From the NCBI RefSeq assembly GCF_001434135.1, contig NZ_AZEB01000003.1:62001-126000 (forward strand): a DNA stretch of 64,000 nt. Reading direction: 5' to 3'. The notes under the pieces were generated by a model. The model made no database searches, was not told the DNA's origin, and saw only the letters and a list, made by a program, of their open reading frames with translations. Made by a program: the position numbers and the translations under genes. Positions 38,437-47,251 of this stretch are shown in pieces (within the stretch, counting starts at the first letter, position 1; every line of letters begins with the position of its first letter). The stretch comes from Lentilactobacillus kisonensis DSM 19906 = JCM 15041. Its GTDB lineage: Bacteria; Bacillota; Bacilli; Lactobacillales; Lactobacillaceae.

Positions 38437-39477
38437 TTGAAATCAACCATATTTGTTAAACCTGGTAAAGTCGAAATTCAGGATATTGATAAGCCAACCA
38501 TCCAAAAAGATGACGATGCTATTATTCACGTTTTACGAGCCTGTGTCTGCGGTTCTGATCTGTGGGCATATCGTGATCTAGAAGCTAAGGATCCCAACTC
38601 CGAAAACAGTGGTCATGAAGCTATCGGAATCGTTGAAAAAGTTGGTGACGCCATTACCACCATTAAACCTGGTGACTTTGTGATCGCCCCATTTACTCAC
38701 GGTTGCGGCCACTGTGCCGCTTGCCGGGCCGGCTATGAAGGCAGCTGTCAAAGTCATAGCGACAATTTCAGCTCTGGTTATCAAGCCGAATACATTCGTT
38801 ATCAACACGCCGAATGGTCATTAGTTAAAATTCCTGGCAAACCGGAAGATTACAGTGATGGCATGCTGAACTCATTATTATCACTAGCTGACGTGATGGC
38901 AACTGGTTACCACGCTGCCCGGGTTGCCAACGTCAAGACTGGTGATACGGTCGTCGTTGTCGGCGACGGTGCCGTTGGCCTTTGCGGGGTGATTGCTGCT
39001 CAGATGCGCAGTGCCAAGCGAATTATTGCCATGAGTCGGCATGAAGACCGTGAAAAGCTTGCAACTGAATTTGGCGCAACCGATATCATCGCTGAACGTG
39101 GTGATGAAGCCGTTGATAAGGTGATGGCATTGACCAATGGTGCTGGTGCAGACGCTGTACTTGAGTGTGTCGGTAGTGAATTATCAACCAATACTGCCAT
39201 GCGAGTTGCTCGCCCAGGCGCCATTGTTGGCCGAGTTGGCTTGCCGCATACCCCAAAGACCGATTTAACCGGTCCATTTTACAGCAACTTAGTGGTTGCC
39301 GGCGGCCCTGCCTCCGTGACAACCTACGATAAATCAGTCCTCTTAAAAGCCGTCTTAGATGGTGATATTCATCCTGGCAAAGTCTTTACGAAGCGCTTTA
39401 CCCTCGATGATATTGATACTGCTTATCAGGCAATGGCTAAACGAGAAGCCATTAAATCGTTGGTTGTCGTTGGTTAA
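38437..39477 (+). CDS. Zinc-dependent alcohol dehydrogenase (MDR family)
   Basis: A 346-residue medium-chain dehydrogenase. The catalytic zinc ligands are Cys in CVCGSDLWAY, His in GHEAIGIVEKVG and a later Asp/Cys. The structural zinc site is CGHCAACRAGYEGSC. The NAD(P) motif is VVGDGAVGL. The start is TTG with AAGGGG upstream; no ATG fits the family N-terminus. The alcohol or aldehyde substrate cannot be told; close relatives are annotated as threonine/sorbitol-type or IMP-like dehydrogenases. Confidence 0.9.
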   Translation: MKSTIFVKPGKVEIQDIDKPTIQKDDDAIIHVLRACVCGSDLWAYRDLEAKDPNSENSGHEAIGIVEKVGDAITTIKPGDFVIAPFTHGCGHCAACRAGYEGSCQSHSDNFSSGYQAEYIRYQHAEWSLVKIPGKPEDYSDGMLNSLLSLADVMATGYHAARVANVKTGDTVVVVGDGAVGLCGVIAAQMRSAKRIIAMSRHEDREKLATEFGATDIIAERGDEAVDKVMALTNGAGADAVLECVGSELSTNTAMRVARPGAIVGRVGLPHTPKTDLTGPFYSNLVVAGGPASVTTYDKSVLLKAVLDGDIHPGKVFTKRFTLDDIDTAYQAMAKREAIKSLVVVG

Positions 39478-39490
39478 ATTTAATTAGCAC

Positions 39491-39543
39491 AAAAAGGAAG
39501 TCCCAGAAATGCCTGTATTGGCGTATCCGGAACTTCCTTTTTT
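39491..39543. terminator. Bidirectional terminator
   Basis: aaaaaggaagt and acttccttttt form the stem, between convergent genes. Confidence 0.8.
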
Positions 39544-39574
39544 ACATATTTCGAGAATTGCTTCTTTTCACTCA

Positions 39575-40336
39575 TTATCTGCGGCGATGCTTAACCACCG
39601 TGAAGAAATGCAGGATACAGCCCAATAGAACATAGAAGATTACGACAAACGACGCATAGCGTAACCAGAATCCCTGACTAGGAACTAATTTAAAGCCAAA
39701 CTGAATGCCCATCGTAATTAATGCCATAAATGCAATCATAAAGAATAATTCAATATATCGTTTCAATGTACTGTCATCCCTTTTCTTTACAGAGTTTAGC
39801 CGCTGTCCCCACTTAAGGCAGGTTTGCTTTTTACTTTCTGGTAATTCCTTTAGGCCCCAAGTATTAGTGAGAACCAGTTCGTGAACCTTAATCACCCCGG
39901 CAGCACTCATTACCTTGTCAATCGTTCGAAAACTTTGATCGGTAACCCCGGTAACCCAGTTTTCGAACGCGCCTGTGTAACAGTCGGTGATGCTCAAGTA
40001 GTGTTTATCCTTAAATCGATCTGGGTGCGTGCCGCCCGTATGATCGAATCGGACTAACCGCTGGCGCATACAATCAAAAAAATCCTTCATCTTACCAGCA
40101 AGGCCACCCCAGTATGTTGGCGCTGCCAGTACCCAAACATCACTTTCGAGCATCTTTTGTTCTAACTCGTCTAATACCGGGTCCTTTTTGTCCCCCTGAT
40201 CAGGCTTAAACGGATAATCTTCAAGATAGACGACCTCTGTTTCATTTGCCTTTTGAACCCCCGCCATAACGGCTTCCAGCATTTTATCTGTCGCCCCGTC
40301 GTTTCGGTGCGACCCTAAAATTCCAAGCACTTTCAA
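39575..40336 (-). CDS. NADPH-dependent FMN reductase/flavodoxin-fold protein with membrane tail
   Basis: 253 residues. Residues 1-185 are a flavodoxin-like domain (MKVLGILGSHRNDGATDKML with the FMN phosphate loop, and AAPTYWGGLAGKMKDFFD). Two membrane helices follow at about 195-215 and 225-245, an unusual addition. Last gene of a three-gene operon after hemH and mntH, 12 nt after mntH. The context suggests a membrane-linked reductase for a metal or haem intermediate, which is inference. Confidence 0.8.
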   Translation of the reverse strand: MKVLGILGSHRNDGATDKMLEAVMAGVQKANETEVVYLEDYPFKPDQGDKKDPVLDELEQKMLESDVWVLAAPTYWGGLAGKMKDFFDCMRQRLVRFDHTGGTHPDRFKDKHYLSITDCYTGAFENWVTGVTDQSFRTIDKVMSAAGVIKVHELVLTNTWGLKELPESKKQTCLKWGQRLNSVKKRDDSTLKRYIELFFMIAFMALITMGIQFGFKLVPSQGFWLRYASFVVIFYVLLGCILHFFTVVKHRRR

Positions 40337-40348
40337 ACAACTACCCCC

Positions 40349-41674
40349 TTAAAAGATTGCAATAATGAACTGAATATTAAGCACCGTGATCACACAAGTT
40401 AAGAGATACCCAATTACGGTTACCGATAACCGATTGGTATGAACGCCCATTAAGTCATGATTGTTAGTAAGCGCAACCATTGGAAACAACGTGAACGGTA
40501 ACGCAATCGACAACGCAATCTGTGCAAACACAATCATTTTTTCAAACGTATCGTCACTAAAGCCAACAATGAAGCCAATAATCAGAATTGGAATCAAGGT
40601 CACAAACCGCGTTAGTAACCGTCGTTCCCAAAGCGGCAGTCGGATATGCAGGTACCCCTCCATCACAATTTGCCCCGCCAGCGTGCTGGTAATCGAAGAA
40701 ATCATCCCGGTAATCAGCAACGCAAACGCAAACAACGTACTCATCAGCGGGCTGGCTAAGCTACCGACGATCGCAGAATTCTGCAACCCATGGTAAACGT
40801 CTTGGAAAGCTGAGAAATTAGCGTTTTTATTAAAAAACAGCGTACCACCAAGGATTAACAATAACGCGTTGATCAAGAAAGCGGCAACCAGATGCACGTT
40901 CGAATCCCATTTGCCAAACCGCAACGCTTCGTTTACCTGCTTGGGGTCGTGATAATCATAACGACGGCTCTGAGCTAACGATGAATGTAAGTAAACGTTG
41001 TGGGGCATGATCGTGGCACCGACGATTCCTAAGCTCATAATTAACTTATCATGATTGGTCAAGATCCTAGGTGTGGGGACTAACCCCTTGAGAATGCCGC
41101 CAATATTTGGCTGAACGCGAAATACTTCAATTCCAAAAATAACGCCCACCACTAATATTGAAAATAGCACAATAAATTCAATCCGGCGAATGCCAAAATG
41201 TAAAAATAGCAAGACCAATAACACATCAAAGATTGTCAAAAAAATGCCAAATATTAGCGGCAATCCAAAGAGAAGTTTTAACGCAATTGACGTACCGACA
41301 ACGCCGGTCATATCGGTCGCCATCATTGCAATTTCATTGATGAACCAGAGAACGTAACGCCCCCAACGCGGAATCTTTTCAGCAATTGCCTGAGCTAGAT
41401 CCAACCTCGACACAACTCCTAGTTTAATTGCCAACGTTTGCATAAACATCGCGACAAGAATCGATATTAACAGCACCGACAACAATTCATAACGATACTT
41501 ACTACCGCCGGAAAGTGACGTCAGCCAGTTACCAGGATCCATGTAACCGACCGCAACCAACGCCCCGGGACCACTATAAGCAAGAAACTTTTGCAGAAAG
41601 GATGATTCATAAACGCTGGGCACCTTTACGCTACGATTAATTTCGTCTAAGCTCTTATTCTGTTGCTCATTCAT
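40349..41674 (-). CDS. mntH: Nramp-family manganese/iron transporter
   Basis: A 441-residue, 11-helix proton-coupled divalent metal importer. The metal-site motif DPGNWLTS is in helix 1 and MPHNVYLHSSL in helix 6, both intact. Start ATG 41674 overlaps the end of hemH by 8 nt. Lactobacilli accumulate manganese as an antioxidant. Linkage to ferrochelatase suggests that iron import may be intended here. Confidence 0.93.
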   Translation of the reverse strand: MNEQQNKSLDEINRSVKVPSVYESSFLQKFLAYSGPGALVAVGYMDPGNWLTSLSGGSKYRYELLSVLLISILVAMFMQTLAIKLGVVSRLDLAQAIAEKIPRWGRYVLWFINEIAMMATDMTGVVGTSIALKLLFGLPLIFGIFLTIFDVLLVLLFLHFGIRRIEFIVLFSILVVGVIFGIEVFRVQPNIGGILKGLVPTPRILTNHDKLIMSLGIVGATIMPHNVYLHSSLAQSRRYDYHDPKQVNEALRFGKWDSNVHLVAAFLINALLLILGGTLFFNKNANFSAFQDVYHGLQNSAIVGSLASPLMSTLFAFALLITGMISSITSTLAGQIVMEGYLHIRLPLWERRLLTRFVTLIPILIIGFIVGFSDDTFEKMIVFAQIALSIALPFTLFPMVALTNNHDLMGVHTNRLSVTVIGYLLTCVITVLNIQFIIAIF

Positions 41675-42632
41675 TGGCGTTCCCTCTATACGCAGCTAAT
41701 TTTTTCTGACTCAACTCGGCGATGAACTGGCAAAAATCATCACTGGCATTCATCGGTGGCACGGCATCGAACACCTTGCCACCACTGGACCTAAATGTCT
41801 GATAGTTCTGGACGTCATTCTCCTCAATTGTCTCCAAACAGTCCTCAACAAATGATGGCGTTACGATTAAGACGTTCCGTTTACCCATTGCCGCAATCTC
41901 CATCAATGTGTTCTTGAGATATGGCTTCAGCCACGGCATTGGCCCAAACTTGGATTGAAAAACCGTGAAGACTTTTTCCTTTGGCACCTGCTGAATATAC
42001 TTGAGGACCCCCGCCGTTGTTGCCTGACACTCTTTCTCATAAGGATCACCCTTATTAATCATCGACATGGGAATTCCGTGGTAGCTAAAAATAACCGCGT
42101 CGTAGTTTTTCCTAACGTAGCTTTCATCAACTTGGGCAGCTAAAATCTGCTGATATCGCGGTTGATCGTAGAAGTTTTTGATTATGTAAGCTGGGATTCC
42201 GGTTGCTTTGACCTTTTCGATAATCGTGTCATGGGTACTTTGCGTGTAGTTAGGAAACAGTGGCAAAACAATGATCTGGGCATCACCATTTTGATGCATC
42301 AGCTTCATTTTTTCGGTAATGGTTGGTCCGCCATAGTTCATCGCAAACTGAATATCCCAATCACTCAGGATACTTTGAACCTTCCGCTGCATCATCTCGG
42401 TGTAGACGGTTAGTGGCGAGCCAGCTTGGGTCCACATATGACGGTAATAGGTCGCCGACCGCCACGTCCGCATCGGCAGAATCATCCCGCGCAAAAGCGG
42501 CTGCCAGAACCATTTAGGCAAAGTCACAACGTTTTGATCGCTTAAAAATTCTTTCAAATACGTTTTAACATCTTTAGTACTCGGTGATTTGGGTGAGCCT
42601 AAGTTCACGAGTAATAGGCCATTTTTTGACAT
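41667..42632 (-). CDS. hemH: Ferrochelatase (coproporphyrin-type in Gram-positives)
   Basis: A 321-residue enzyme inserting ferrous iron into a porphyrin. The N-terminal LLLVNLGSPKSP, the catalytic His in FSYHGIPMSMINKGDPYEKEC and the VVTPSF.VEDCLETIEE segment (VTPSFVEDCLETIEE) with the conserved Glu are all present. The enzyme is cytoplasmic or membrane-peripheral. No other haem-synthesis gene is in the window; lactobacilli usually lack the rest of the pathway, so it would act on scavenged porphyrin. AAGGGGG lies 7 nt before the ATG. First gene of the operon. Confidence 0.93.
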   Translation of the reverse strand: MSKNGLLLVNLGSPKSPSTKDVKTYLKEFLSDQNVVTLPKWFWQPLLRGMILPMRTWRSATYYRHMWTQAGSPLTVYTEMMQRKVQSILSDWDIQFAMNYGGPTITEKMKLMHQNGDAQIIVLPLFPNYTQSTHDTIIEKVKATGIPAYIIKNFYDQPRYQQILAAQVDESYVRKNYDAVIFSYHGIPMSMINKGDPYEKECQATTAGVLKYIQQVPKEKVFTVFQSKFGPMPWLKPYLKNTLMEIAAMGKRNVLIVTPSFVEDCLETIEENDVQNYQTFRSSGGKVFDAVPPMNASDDFCQFIAELSQKKLAAYRGNANE

Positions 42633-42789
42633 ACCAATCCCCCCTTATCTCCTGATTATATCGCTTTCATCAATTCAAACAAACTACCGAAATCGCAAAA
42701 ATTAAAATCCGCTTAAACAATTTGTTTCCAAGAATGAAATCAGTTCCATTATTGAGTACAATAGGGATGAGGAAGGACGTGATTAAGCC

Positions 42790-43116
42790 TTGAACAATGC
42801 CAAGGAATACCTGGATTTCTTTAATCAAGAATATAAGGAGCCCGGTAAGCACAGCAATTACAGCACGAATAGCAACTTCCGCTTTGACACTAGAGCTGAT
42901 GCCCTCGAAATTAAAAATATGTTACTTGAAAAAAGCCCAAGTGCCAAAAATTATCTTTTGAGCGTTGAATATATTAACCCTAACCGCTCAATGCAGGTTG
43001 GGTGGTACATCACGATTAGAAAGCTCGACAATTCGTCCCTAGATTCGGCGAAAGGTCCTGAGAAAAATCAACCTACTAACCCTCAAAAGCCCACTGACAA
43101 GAATTCCAAAAAATAA
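42790..43116 (+). CDS. Hypothetical protein, TTG start
   Basis: 108 residues, no family recognised. The first 70 residues look globular (YINPNRSMQVGWYITIRKL), and the tail is Pro/Asn/Lys-rich (NQPTNPQKPTDKNSKK). The only usable start is TTG, with GGAAGGA about 12 nt upstream. It ends 21 nt before the next aldo/keto reductase, so co-transcription is likely. Confidence 0.5.
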   Translation: MNNAKEYLDFFNQEYKEPGKHSNYSTNSNFRFDTRADALEIKNMLLEKSPSAKNYLLSVEYINPNRSMQVGWYITIRKLDNSSLDSAKGPEKNQPTNPQKPTDKNSKK

Positions 43117-43137
43117 GTTAATTGGAGGTCATCATAC

Positions 43138-43983
43138 ATGGCAAAAACAATTCCTGAAATGACGATGAACGACGGTTTTAAAATCCCTGAAATTGAATTA
43201 GGCACTTATCAAATCAGAGGTGGTGCCGGTCTGCAACAAGTTTTAGCCGCAATCCACGATGGTTATCGTGGTTTAGACACGGCAACTAATTATGATAATG
43301 AGGGAATGGTTGGTGAAGCGATTCGCCGCTCTGGAATTCCCCGTTCCCATTTCTTTGTTACTTCCAAGTTACCTGGCAAATATCATCAGTACCATGAAGC
43401 AACCAAAGCGATTCAAGAAAGTTTGTATCGCTTAGGATTAGACTACTTTGATTTATACTTAATTCACTGGCCATTGCCAAAACGTGATCACTACGTTGAA
43501 GCCTTTCAGGCAATGATTGATGCTAAGGAACGGGGCTTAATCCGCTCGATTGGCGTTTCTAATTTTGAACCAGAACACTTGGATCGACTTATCAACGAAA
43601 CCGGGGTTACCCCAGCAGTTAATCAAATTGAGGTGCACCCTTATTGGAATAATGAACGAATGTTAGCAGCCGACCAAGCTCGGGGTATCGTTTCTGAAGC
43701 CTGGAGTCCCCTTGGCCGTGGTAGTTCAGCCTTGAAGGAACCAGTTATTCAAGATCTCGCCAAGAAATACAATAAAAACGCTGGTCAAATTATTTTGAGA
43801 TGGCATACCCAGCGTGATGTGATCCCAATTCCCCGTTCCAGCAACTTAAGTCATCAGCGGGCTAATAAGGATATCTTTGACTTTGAATTAACCAATGATG
43901 AAATCCAGGCAATCAACGGTTTAAGCAAACCAGACGGCCGTGTAGACGGTCAGGATCCAAATGAGTATGAAGAGTTTGAATAG
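43138..43983 (+). CDS. Aldo/keto reductase (2,5-diketogluconate reductase type)
   Basis: A 281-residue NADPH-dependent reductase, AKR5-like. Asp and Tyr of the active site are in GLDTATNYDNEG, Lys in VTSKLPG and His in YLIHWPLP. The cofactor site is near VIPIPRSSN. GGAGG is 10 nt before the ATG. The gene is unrelated in subgroup to the reductase at 7626. Two palindromic repeats follow its stop codon. Confidence 0.92.
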   Translation: MAKTIPEMTMNDGFKIPEIELGTYQIRGGAGLQQVLAAIHDGYRGLDTATNYDNEGMVGEAIRRSGIPRSHFFVTSKLPGKYHQYHEATKAIQESLYRLGLDYFDLYLIHWPLPKRDHYVEAFQAMIDAKERGLIRSIGVSNFEPEHLDRLINETGVTPAVNQIEVHPYWNNERMLAADQARGIVSEAWSPLGRGSSALKEPVIQDLAKKYNKNAGQIILRWHTQRDVIPIPRSSNLSHQRANKDIFDFELTNDEIQAINGLSKPDGRVDGQDPNEYEEFE

Positions 43984-44001
43984 TGAGTTAAGTACAAGTG
44001 G

Positions 44002-44120
44002 AGGACAGCTGCACAAAGCAGAAACCTCCGCATAAGCACCTCAGTCAAGAATTCCAAAACCGGGAATTCTTGACCGAGGAGACTTATGCTCCGGTTTCTA
44101 ACCGCTTTGCTCCGCTCACT
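44002..44120 (+). repeat. Palindromic repeat, first of a tandem pair
   Basis: A 119-bp full copy. The four helices are CAAAGC/GCTTTG, AGAAACC/GGTTTCT, GCATAAG/CTTATGC and an apical GTCAAGAATTCC/GGAATTCTTGAC. Six bases (tttatt) separate it from the next copy. Confidence 0.95.
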
Positions 44121-44126
44121 TTTATT

Positions 44127-44245
44127 AGGACAGCTGCACAAAGCAGGGATCTGCGCGTAAGCACCTGTACCAAAAATCCCAGAACCAGGGATTTCTGATA
44201 CAGGAGACTTACACTCCGATCCCTAACCGCTTTGCTCCGCTCACT
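44127..44245 (+). repeat. Palindromic repeat, second of a tandem pair
   Basis: A 119-bp copy. Helix 2 is AGGGATC/GATCCCT and helix 3 GTAAG/CTTAC, compensated against the first copy. The same tttatt spacer follows, then AGGAGG of the next gene. It ends 22 nt before the ATG. Confidence 0.95.
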
Positions 44246-44267
44246 TTTATTAGGAGGCTTATTGATT

Positions 44268-44726
44268 ATGGAAACACAAAAAATGATCAGTTCAAGAAAA
44301 GCAATTCGTGAATATAGTGGTCAAATCACTGACTACCAGCTCCATGAAATTTTAACGGCAGCAAATGCAAGTCCGGTTGCCATGGGCCAATACGATAATT
44401 ATCGACTAACGGTCATTCAAGACCCAGCAACCTTAGCCAAGATGAGCGGCGTTTATGATGCTCCGACCGTCATTGTGGTATCCACCAACAATGCGGGTGC
44501 CCCCGAGGAAGTTTCTGCTGGCGCAATCGTTCATAACATGGAATTAGCCGCTGAAGATCAAGGGCTTGGCGCCAATTATAATATGGGCGGCTTAAGTTCG
44601 ATTCCAGCTGATGTCATTCCAAGCGGTTTTACACCAGTATTTGGTTTAACAGTGGGTCAAACCACTGAAAAGTTTGCCCCGCGGGAAGTCCCGATGGATA
44701 GGATTAAAACGAACTTTGTGAAGTAA
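44268..44726 (+). CDS. Short nitroreductase-family protein
   Basis: A 152-residue FMN-dependent reductase, shorter than the usual 180-220 residues. The N-terminal MISSRKAIREYSGQITD carries the FMN phosphate-binding Arg pair, and LAAEDQGLGANYNMGG is the second FMN segment. AGGAGG lies 10 nt before ATG 44268; the frame upstream is translated repeat. The missing part is the middle helical extension. A strong terminator follows. The substrate is unknown. Confidence 0.85.
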   Translation: METQKMISSRKAIREYSGQITDYQLHEILTAANASPVAMGQYDNYRLTVIQDPATLAKMSGVYDAPTVIVVSTNNAGAPEEVSAGAIVHNMELAAEDQGLGANYNMGGLSSIPADVIPSGFTPVFGLTVGQTTEKFAPREVPMDRIKTNFVK

Positions 44727-44749
44727 TCGCTTCTAGTTCCTAGCATTAC

Positions 44750-44799
44750 AAAAAAGCAACCAATGATGATTTTTTTCCATTCATCATTGGTTGCTTTTG
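44750..44799. terminator. Bidirectional terminator
   Basis: aaaagcaaccaatgatga and tcatcattggttgctttt form an 18-bp perfect stem between the nitroreductase and ugpQ genes. Confidence 0.9.
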
Positions 44800-44814
44800 T
44801 TTTCTATTTAACAT

Positions 44815-44931
44815 AGGACAGCTGCGCCAAGCAGAGACTTGCACCTAAGCCTTCCCCACCAAAAATCCAAAACCGGGATTTCTGGTGGGGAAAACTTAGG
44901 CTCCAGTCTCTAACGCTTGGCTCCGCTCACT
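44815..44931 (+). repeat. Palindromic repeat at the ugpQ 3' end
   Basis: 117 bp. Helix 1 is GCCAAGC/GCTTGGC and helix 2 AGAGACT/AGTCTCT. On the minus strand it encodes the last 11 residues and the stop codon of ugpQ. Confidence 0.93.
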
Positions 44932-45609
44932 ATTTTTAACCCGTTCAGCTTCTTCAAAGTTATCGGTGATAATCCCAGCAACGTGTTCCGCTAACAACTT
45001 GACTTGCTTCCGCGGATCGTCAACCGTCCAAATCCGTTCCTTCACGTTCCCAAGTGCTTGATAGTGATTGAGATGTAATCCTGACAAGTGTTCTTTTTGA
45101 ATAAGCGCCTTTGCATTCAAAATTGGATGATCAGCCAATAGACAATACTGTTGATTAGGATCCAGTTGATAAGCAATCTTTAACGAGTCAAGGTTAAACG
45201 ACGAATAGATCACGGGGTACGCCAAGTCATATTGCCGGACCATGTCCAACACGATTGCTTCAATATGCGGGTAGTGAATTTTATTCGTCTTAAACTCCAA
45301 GTTCAGGTAAACGGGCTGTTGATTAGCAGCGGTCAATAGATCCCTCAAAGTCGGAATTTTTTGCCCGTCTTTCAAATGGAACTGACGTAATTCTTCCAAG
45401 GAATAATCCTGAATCCGCCCCTTCCCATCGGTTGTCCGGTCAATCCTTTCATCATGCATAATTACCGGCATATTATCTTTCGTAAGATGAACATCAAATT
45501 CCAAGCCCTCAACGCCATGATCAATTGCGTAAATAAATCCGTCCAATGAATTCTCCATAAACTTGTGGGGATAACCACGATGACCAAAAATTAGGGTACT
45601 GGTTGTCAT
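44896..45609 (-). CDS. ugpQ: Glycerophosphodiester phosphodiesterase
   Basis: A 237-residue TIM-barrel enzyme that releases glycerol-3-phosphate and an alcohol from deacylated phospholipids. The catalytic HRG..(N)..E pattern is GHRGYPHKFMENS, metal-site Glu/Asp are in EFDVHL, and the general acid His is in IMHDERIDRTTDG. It lies downstream of the ugpCAEB importer in the same direction, which supports the symbol. ATG 45609 has AAGGAAG. Its last 11 residues (SERSQALETGA) are encoded by the inserted repeat, so the native C-terminus was replaced. Confidence 0.88.
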   Translation of the reverse strand: MTTSTLIFGHRGYPHKFMENSLDGFIYAIDHGVEGLEFDVHLTKDNMPVIMHDERIDRTTDGKGRIQDYSLEELRQFHLKDGQKIPTLRDLLTAANQQPVYLNLEFKTNKIHYPHIEAIVLDMVRQYDLAYPVIYSSFNLDSLKIAYQLDPNQQYCLLADHPILNAKALIQKEHLSGLHLNHYQALGNVKERIWTVDDPRKQVKLLAEHVAGIITDNFEEAERVKNSERSQALETGA

Positions 45610-45631
45610 AAAATAACTTCCTTTCATCAAT

Positions 45632-45750
45632 AGTGAGTGTAGCAGAGCGGTTAGGGATCGGAGTGTAAGTCTCCTCTGGAAGGAATTCCTGGTCTTGGAA
45701 TTTTTTCCAGAGGTGCTTACGCGTAGATCCCTGCTCTGTGGAACTGTCCT
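45632..45750 (-). repeat. Palindromic repeat, gene-proximal of a pair before ugpQ
   Basis: 119 bp. Helix 1 is AGAGC/GCTCT and helix 2 AGGGATC/GATCCCT. It ends 22 nt before the ugpQ ATG. ATTGATGAAAGGA follows it, nearly repeating the sequence before the outer copy. Confidence 0.93.
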
Positions 45751-45758
45751 ATGAAAAA

Positions 45759-45876
45759 GTGAGTGTAGCAGAGCGGTTAACAATCGGAGTGCAAGTCTCC
45801 TTCAAGGGGAATTCCCGGTTCTGGAATTTTTCTTGAAGGTGCTTACGCGCAGATTGTTGCTCTGCAGAACGGTCCT
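45759..45876 (-). repeat. Palindromic repeat, outer copy before ugpQ
   Basis: 118 bp. Helix 2 is ACAATC/GATTGT, a further compensated variant. An eight-base T-rich spacer joins it to the inner copy. Confidence 0.92.
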
Positions 45877-45889
45877 TTCAATCAATTCA

Positions 45890-47251
45890 TCATTTCTTAT
45901 CCGCCCGGTTGGTGGTCGTTAAATTAGCGTTCATTGCTTTATTAGCGGTTGTCAAAGCACCGTCAATATTGCCGCCGTTGTAAACCGTCTCCATCGCCGT
46001 TTCTTCCAATTCCCGGGTTAGCTGCATCCCTTCCATCAAAATTCCCGAGTTTGCATTATTCGGCTTAGCACTCGCTAACTGCTCCCCAGGAACCCGGGCT
46101 GCGGGGATCTTTTTATACAGATTCTGCAGGGCCTTTTGCTTCTGCGAATTCTTGTTCAAGGCTAAATAACCAGTGGCAACTTGCCAATTGGCTTGATTCT
46201 TGGCGCTTTCTGCATACTTAATGAATTCAAATGCGCCCTTTTGAACTTTTTCCGGCTTGTCATTTGAAATCCACAAAGCAGCGCCACCAATTCCCACACC
46301 ATTTGCTTTTGTCCCGTCTGGATGTGGGAAGTAGCTAATCCCCAATTTATTCTTATTGCCAGTGGTTAGCTGACCGATGTAAGCAGAGGACTGCACAAAG
46401 ATCCCTAATTTATCCGCCAGGAAAGCCGCAATTTCGTTGGTTTCCGCACTAGCACCCGACCCATAATTCACAAAATCGCCTGACTTGATATTGGTCCGAA
46501 TCCATTTGAGAAACTTAACCGTATTAGGATTATTAACGTTAATTTTGGTTGGGTTGCCTTGATGACCGTCGCCATTATTGATTAGCTTAGTCTTATCATT
46601 AGCCAACGCCTCTTCTAGCAGCCAGCCATAAATTTCCATCGTCATTCCCTTAACTTTATGATGAGATTTTTCGTACAATTCCTTAGCGACCCGGCTAATT
46701 TCACTATAACTAGGTGACTTAGACGGTGGCGTGATCCCGTATTTTTTCAGGAGCGTTGCGTTGTAATACAGAACCGGCTGTGACGTGTTAAACGGCATTG
46801 CCAACTGTTGACCCTTATTTGAGTAAAACGATCGGGCCACCGGCGAAATATCACTCGTGTCGTAATGATCCTCATCAATGAACTTCTGAACTGGCGTAGT
46901 GTACTTACTATGCATCATTTGGGCAGTTGAAATGTCAAATGACTGAAATAACGCTGGCGATGCGCTGGTACCGTGACTTTGAATAATCTTTTGTACCGCT
47001 TCGTCATACGCACCCTCATATTGAGGAATGACTTCATACTTACTTTGTGACTGATTAAAATTATCAACCATTTTATCAAGGGCCTGTTCGGCAGGGCCAC
47101 CCATTTCATGCCAGAAAACGATCGGGGTTCGGCCAGCTTTGGCGGTGGTCTCCTTATGCGAAGCCCCCACAAAAGCTACTCCAATTGCAACAACCACGAC
47201 CGCAATGATTGGAATTAAATGATTTTTAATGAAATCCCAAATTTTTACCAT
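45890..47251 (-). CDS. ugpB: Glycerol-3-phosphate ABC importer, substrate-binding protein
   Basis: A 453-residue extracellular solute-binding protein of the UgpB cluster (VFWHEMGGPAEQALDKMVDN near residue 48). The N-terminus is one membrane helix (HLIPIIAVVVVAIGVAFVGA) with no cysteine, so there is no lipobox and the protein is probably held by this helix. Start ATG 47251 overlaps the ugpE stop (TGATG); GTG 47254 is the alternative. It delivers glycerol-3-phosphate or its diesters to UgpAE. Confidence 0.87.
   Translation of the reverse strand: MVKIWDFIKNHLIPIIAVVVVAIGVAFVGASHKETTAKAGRTPIVFWHEMGGPAEQALDKMVDNFNQSQSKYEVIPQYEGAYDEAVQKIIQSHGTSASPALFQSFDISTAQMMHSKYTTPVQKFIDEDHYDTSDISPVARSFYSNKGQQLAMPFNTSQPVLYYNATLLKKYGITPPSKSPSYSEISRVAKELYEKSHHKVKGMTMEIYGWLLEEALANDKTKLINNGDGHQGNPTKINVNNPNTVKFLKWIRTNIKSGDFVNYGSGASAETNEIAAFLADKLGIFVQSSAYIGQLTTGNKNKLGISYFPHPDGTKANGVGIGGAALWISNDKPEKVQKGAFEFIKYAESAKNQANWQVATGYLALNKNSQKQKALQNLYKKIPAARVPGEQLASAKPNNANSGILMEGMQLTRELEETAMETVYNGGNIDGALTTANKAMNANLTTTNRADKK

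Noticed and set aside
42500-42852. Short minus-strand hydrophobic frame (42670-42852) as a possible small membrane protein.
   Set aside because: It overlaps the better-supported plus-strand 42790 gene and has no Shine-Dalgarno site.
44002-45876. Repeats around gene cassettes resembled integron attC sites (imperfect palindromes with variable apex).
   Set aside because: No integrase, no conserved R'/R'' core pair on both arms, and helix changes extend through the whole stem rather than keeping bulge bases.
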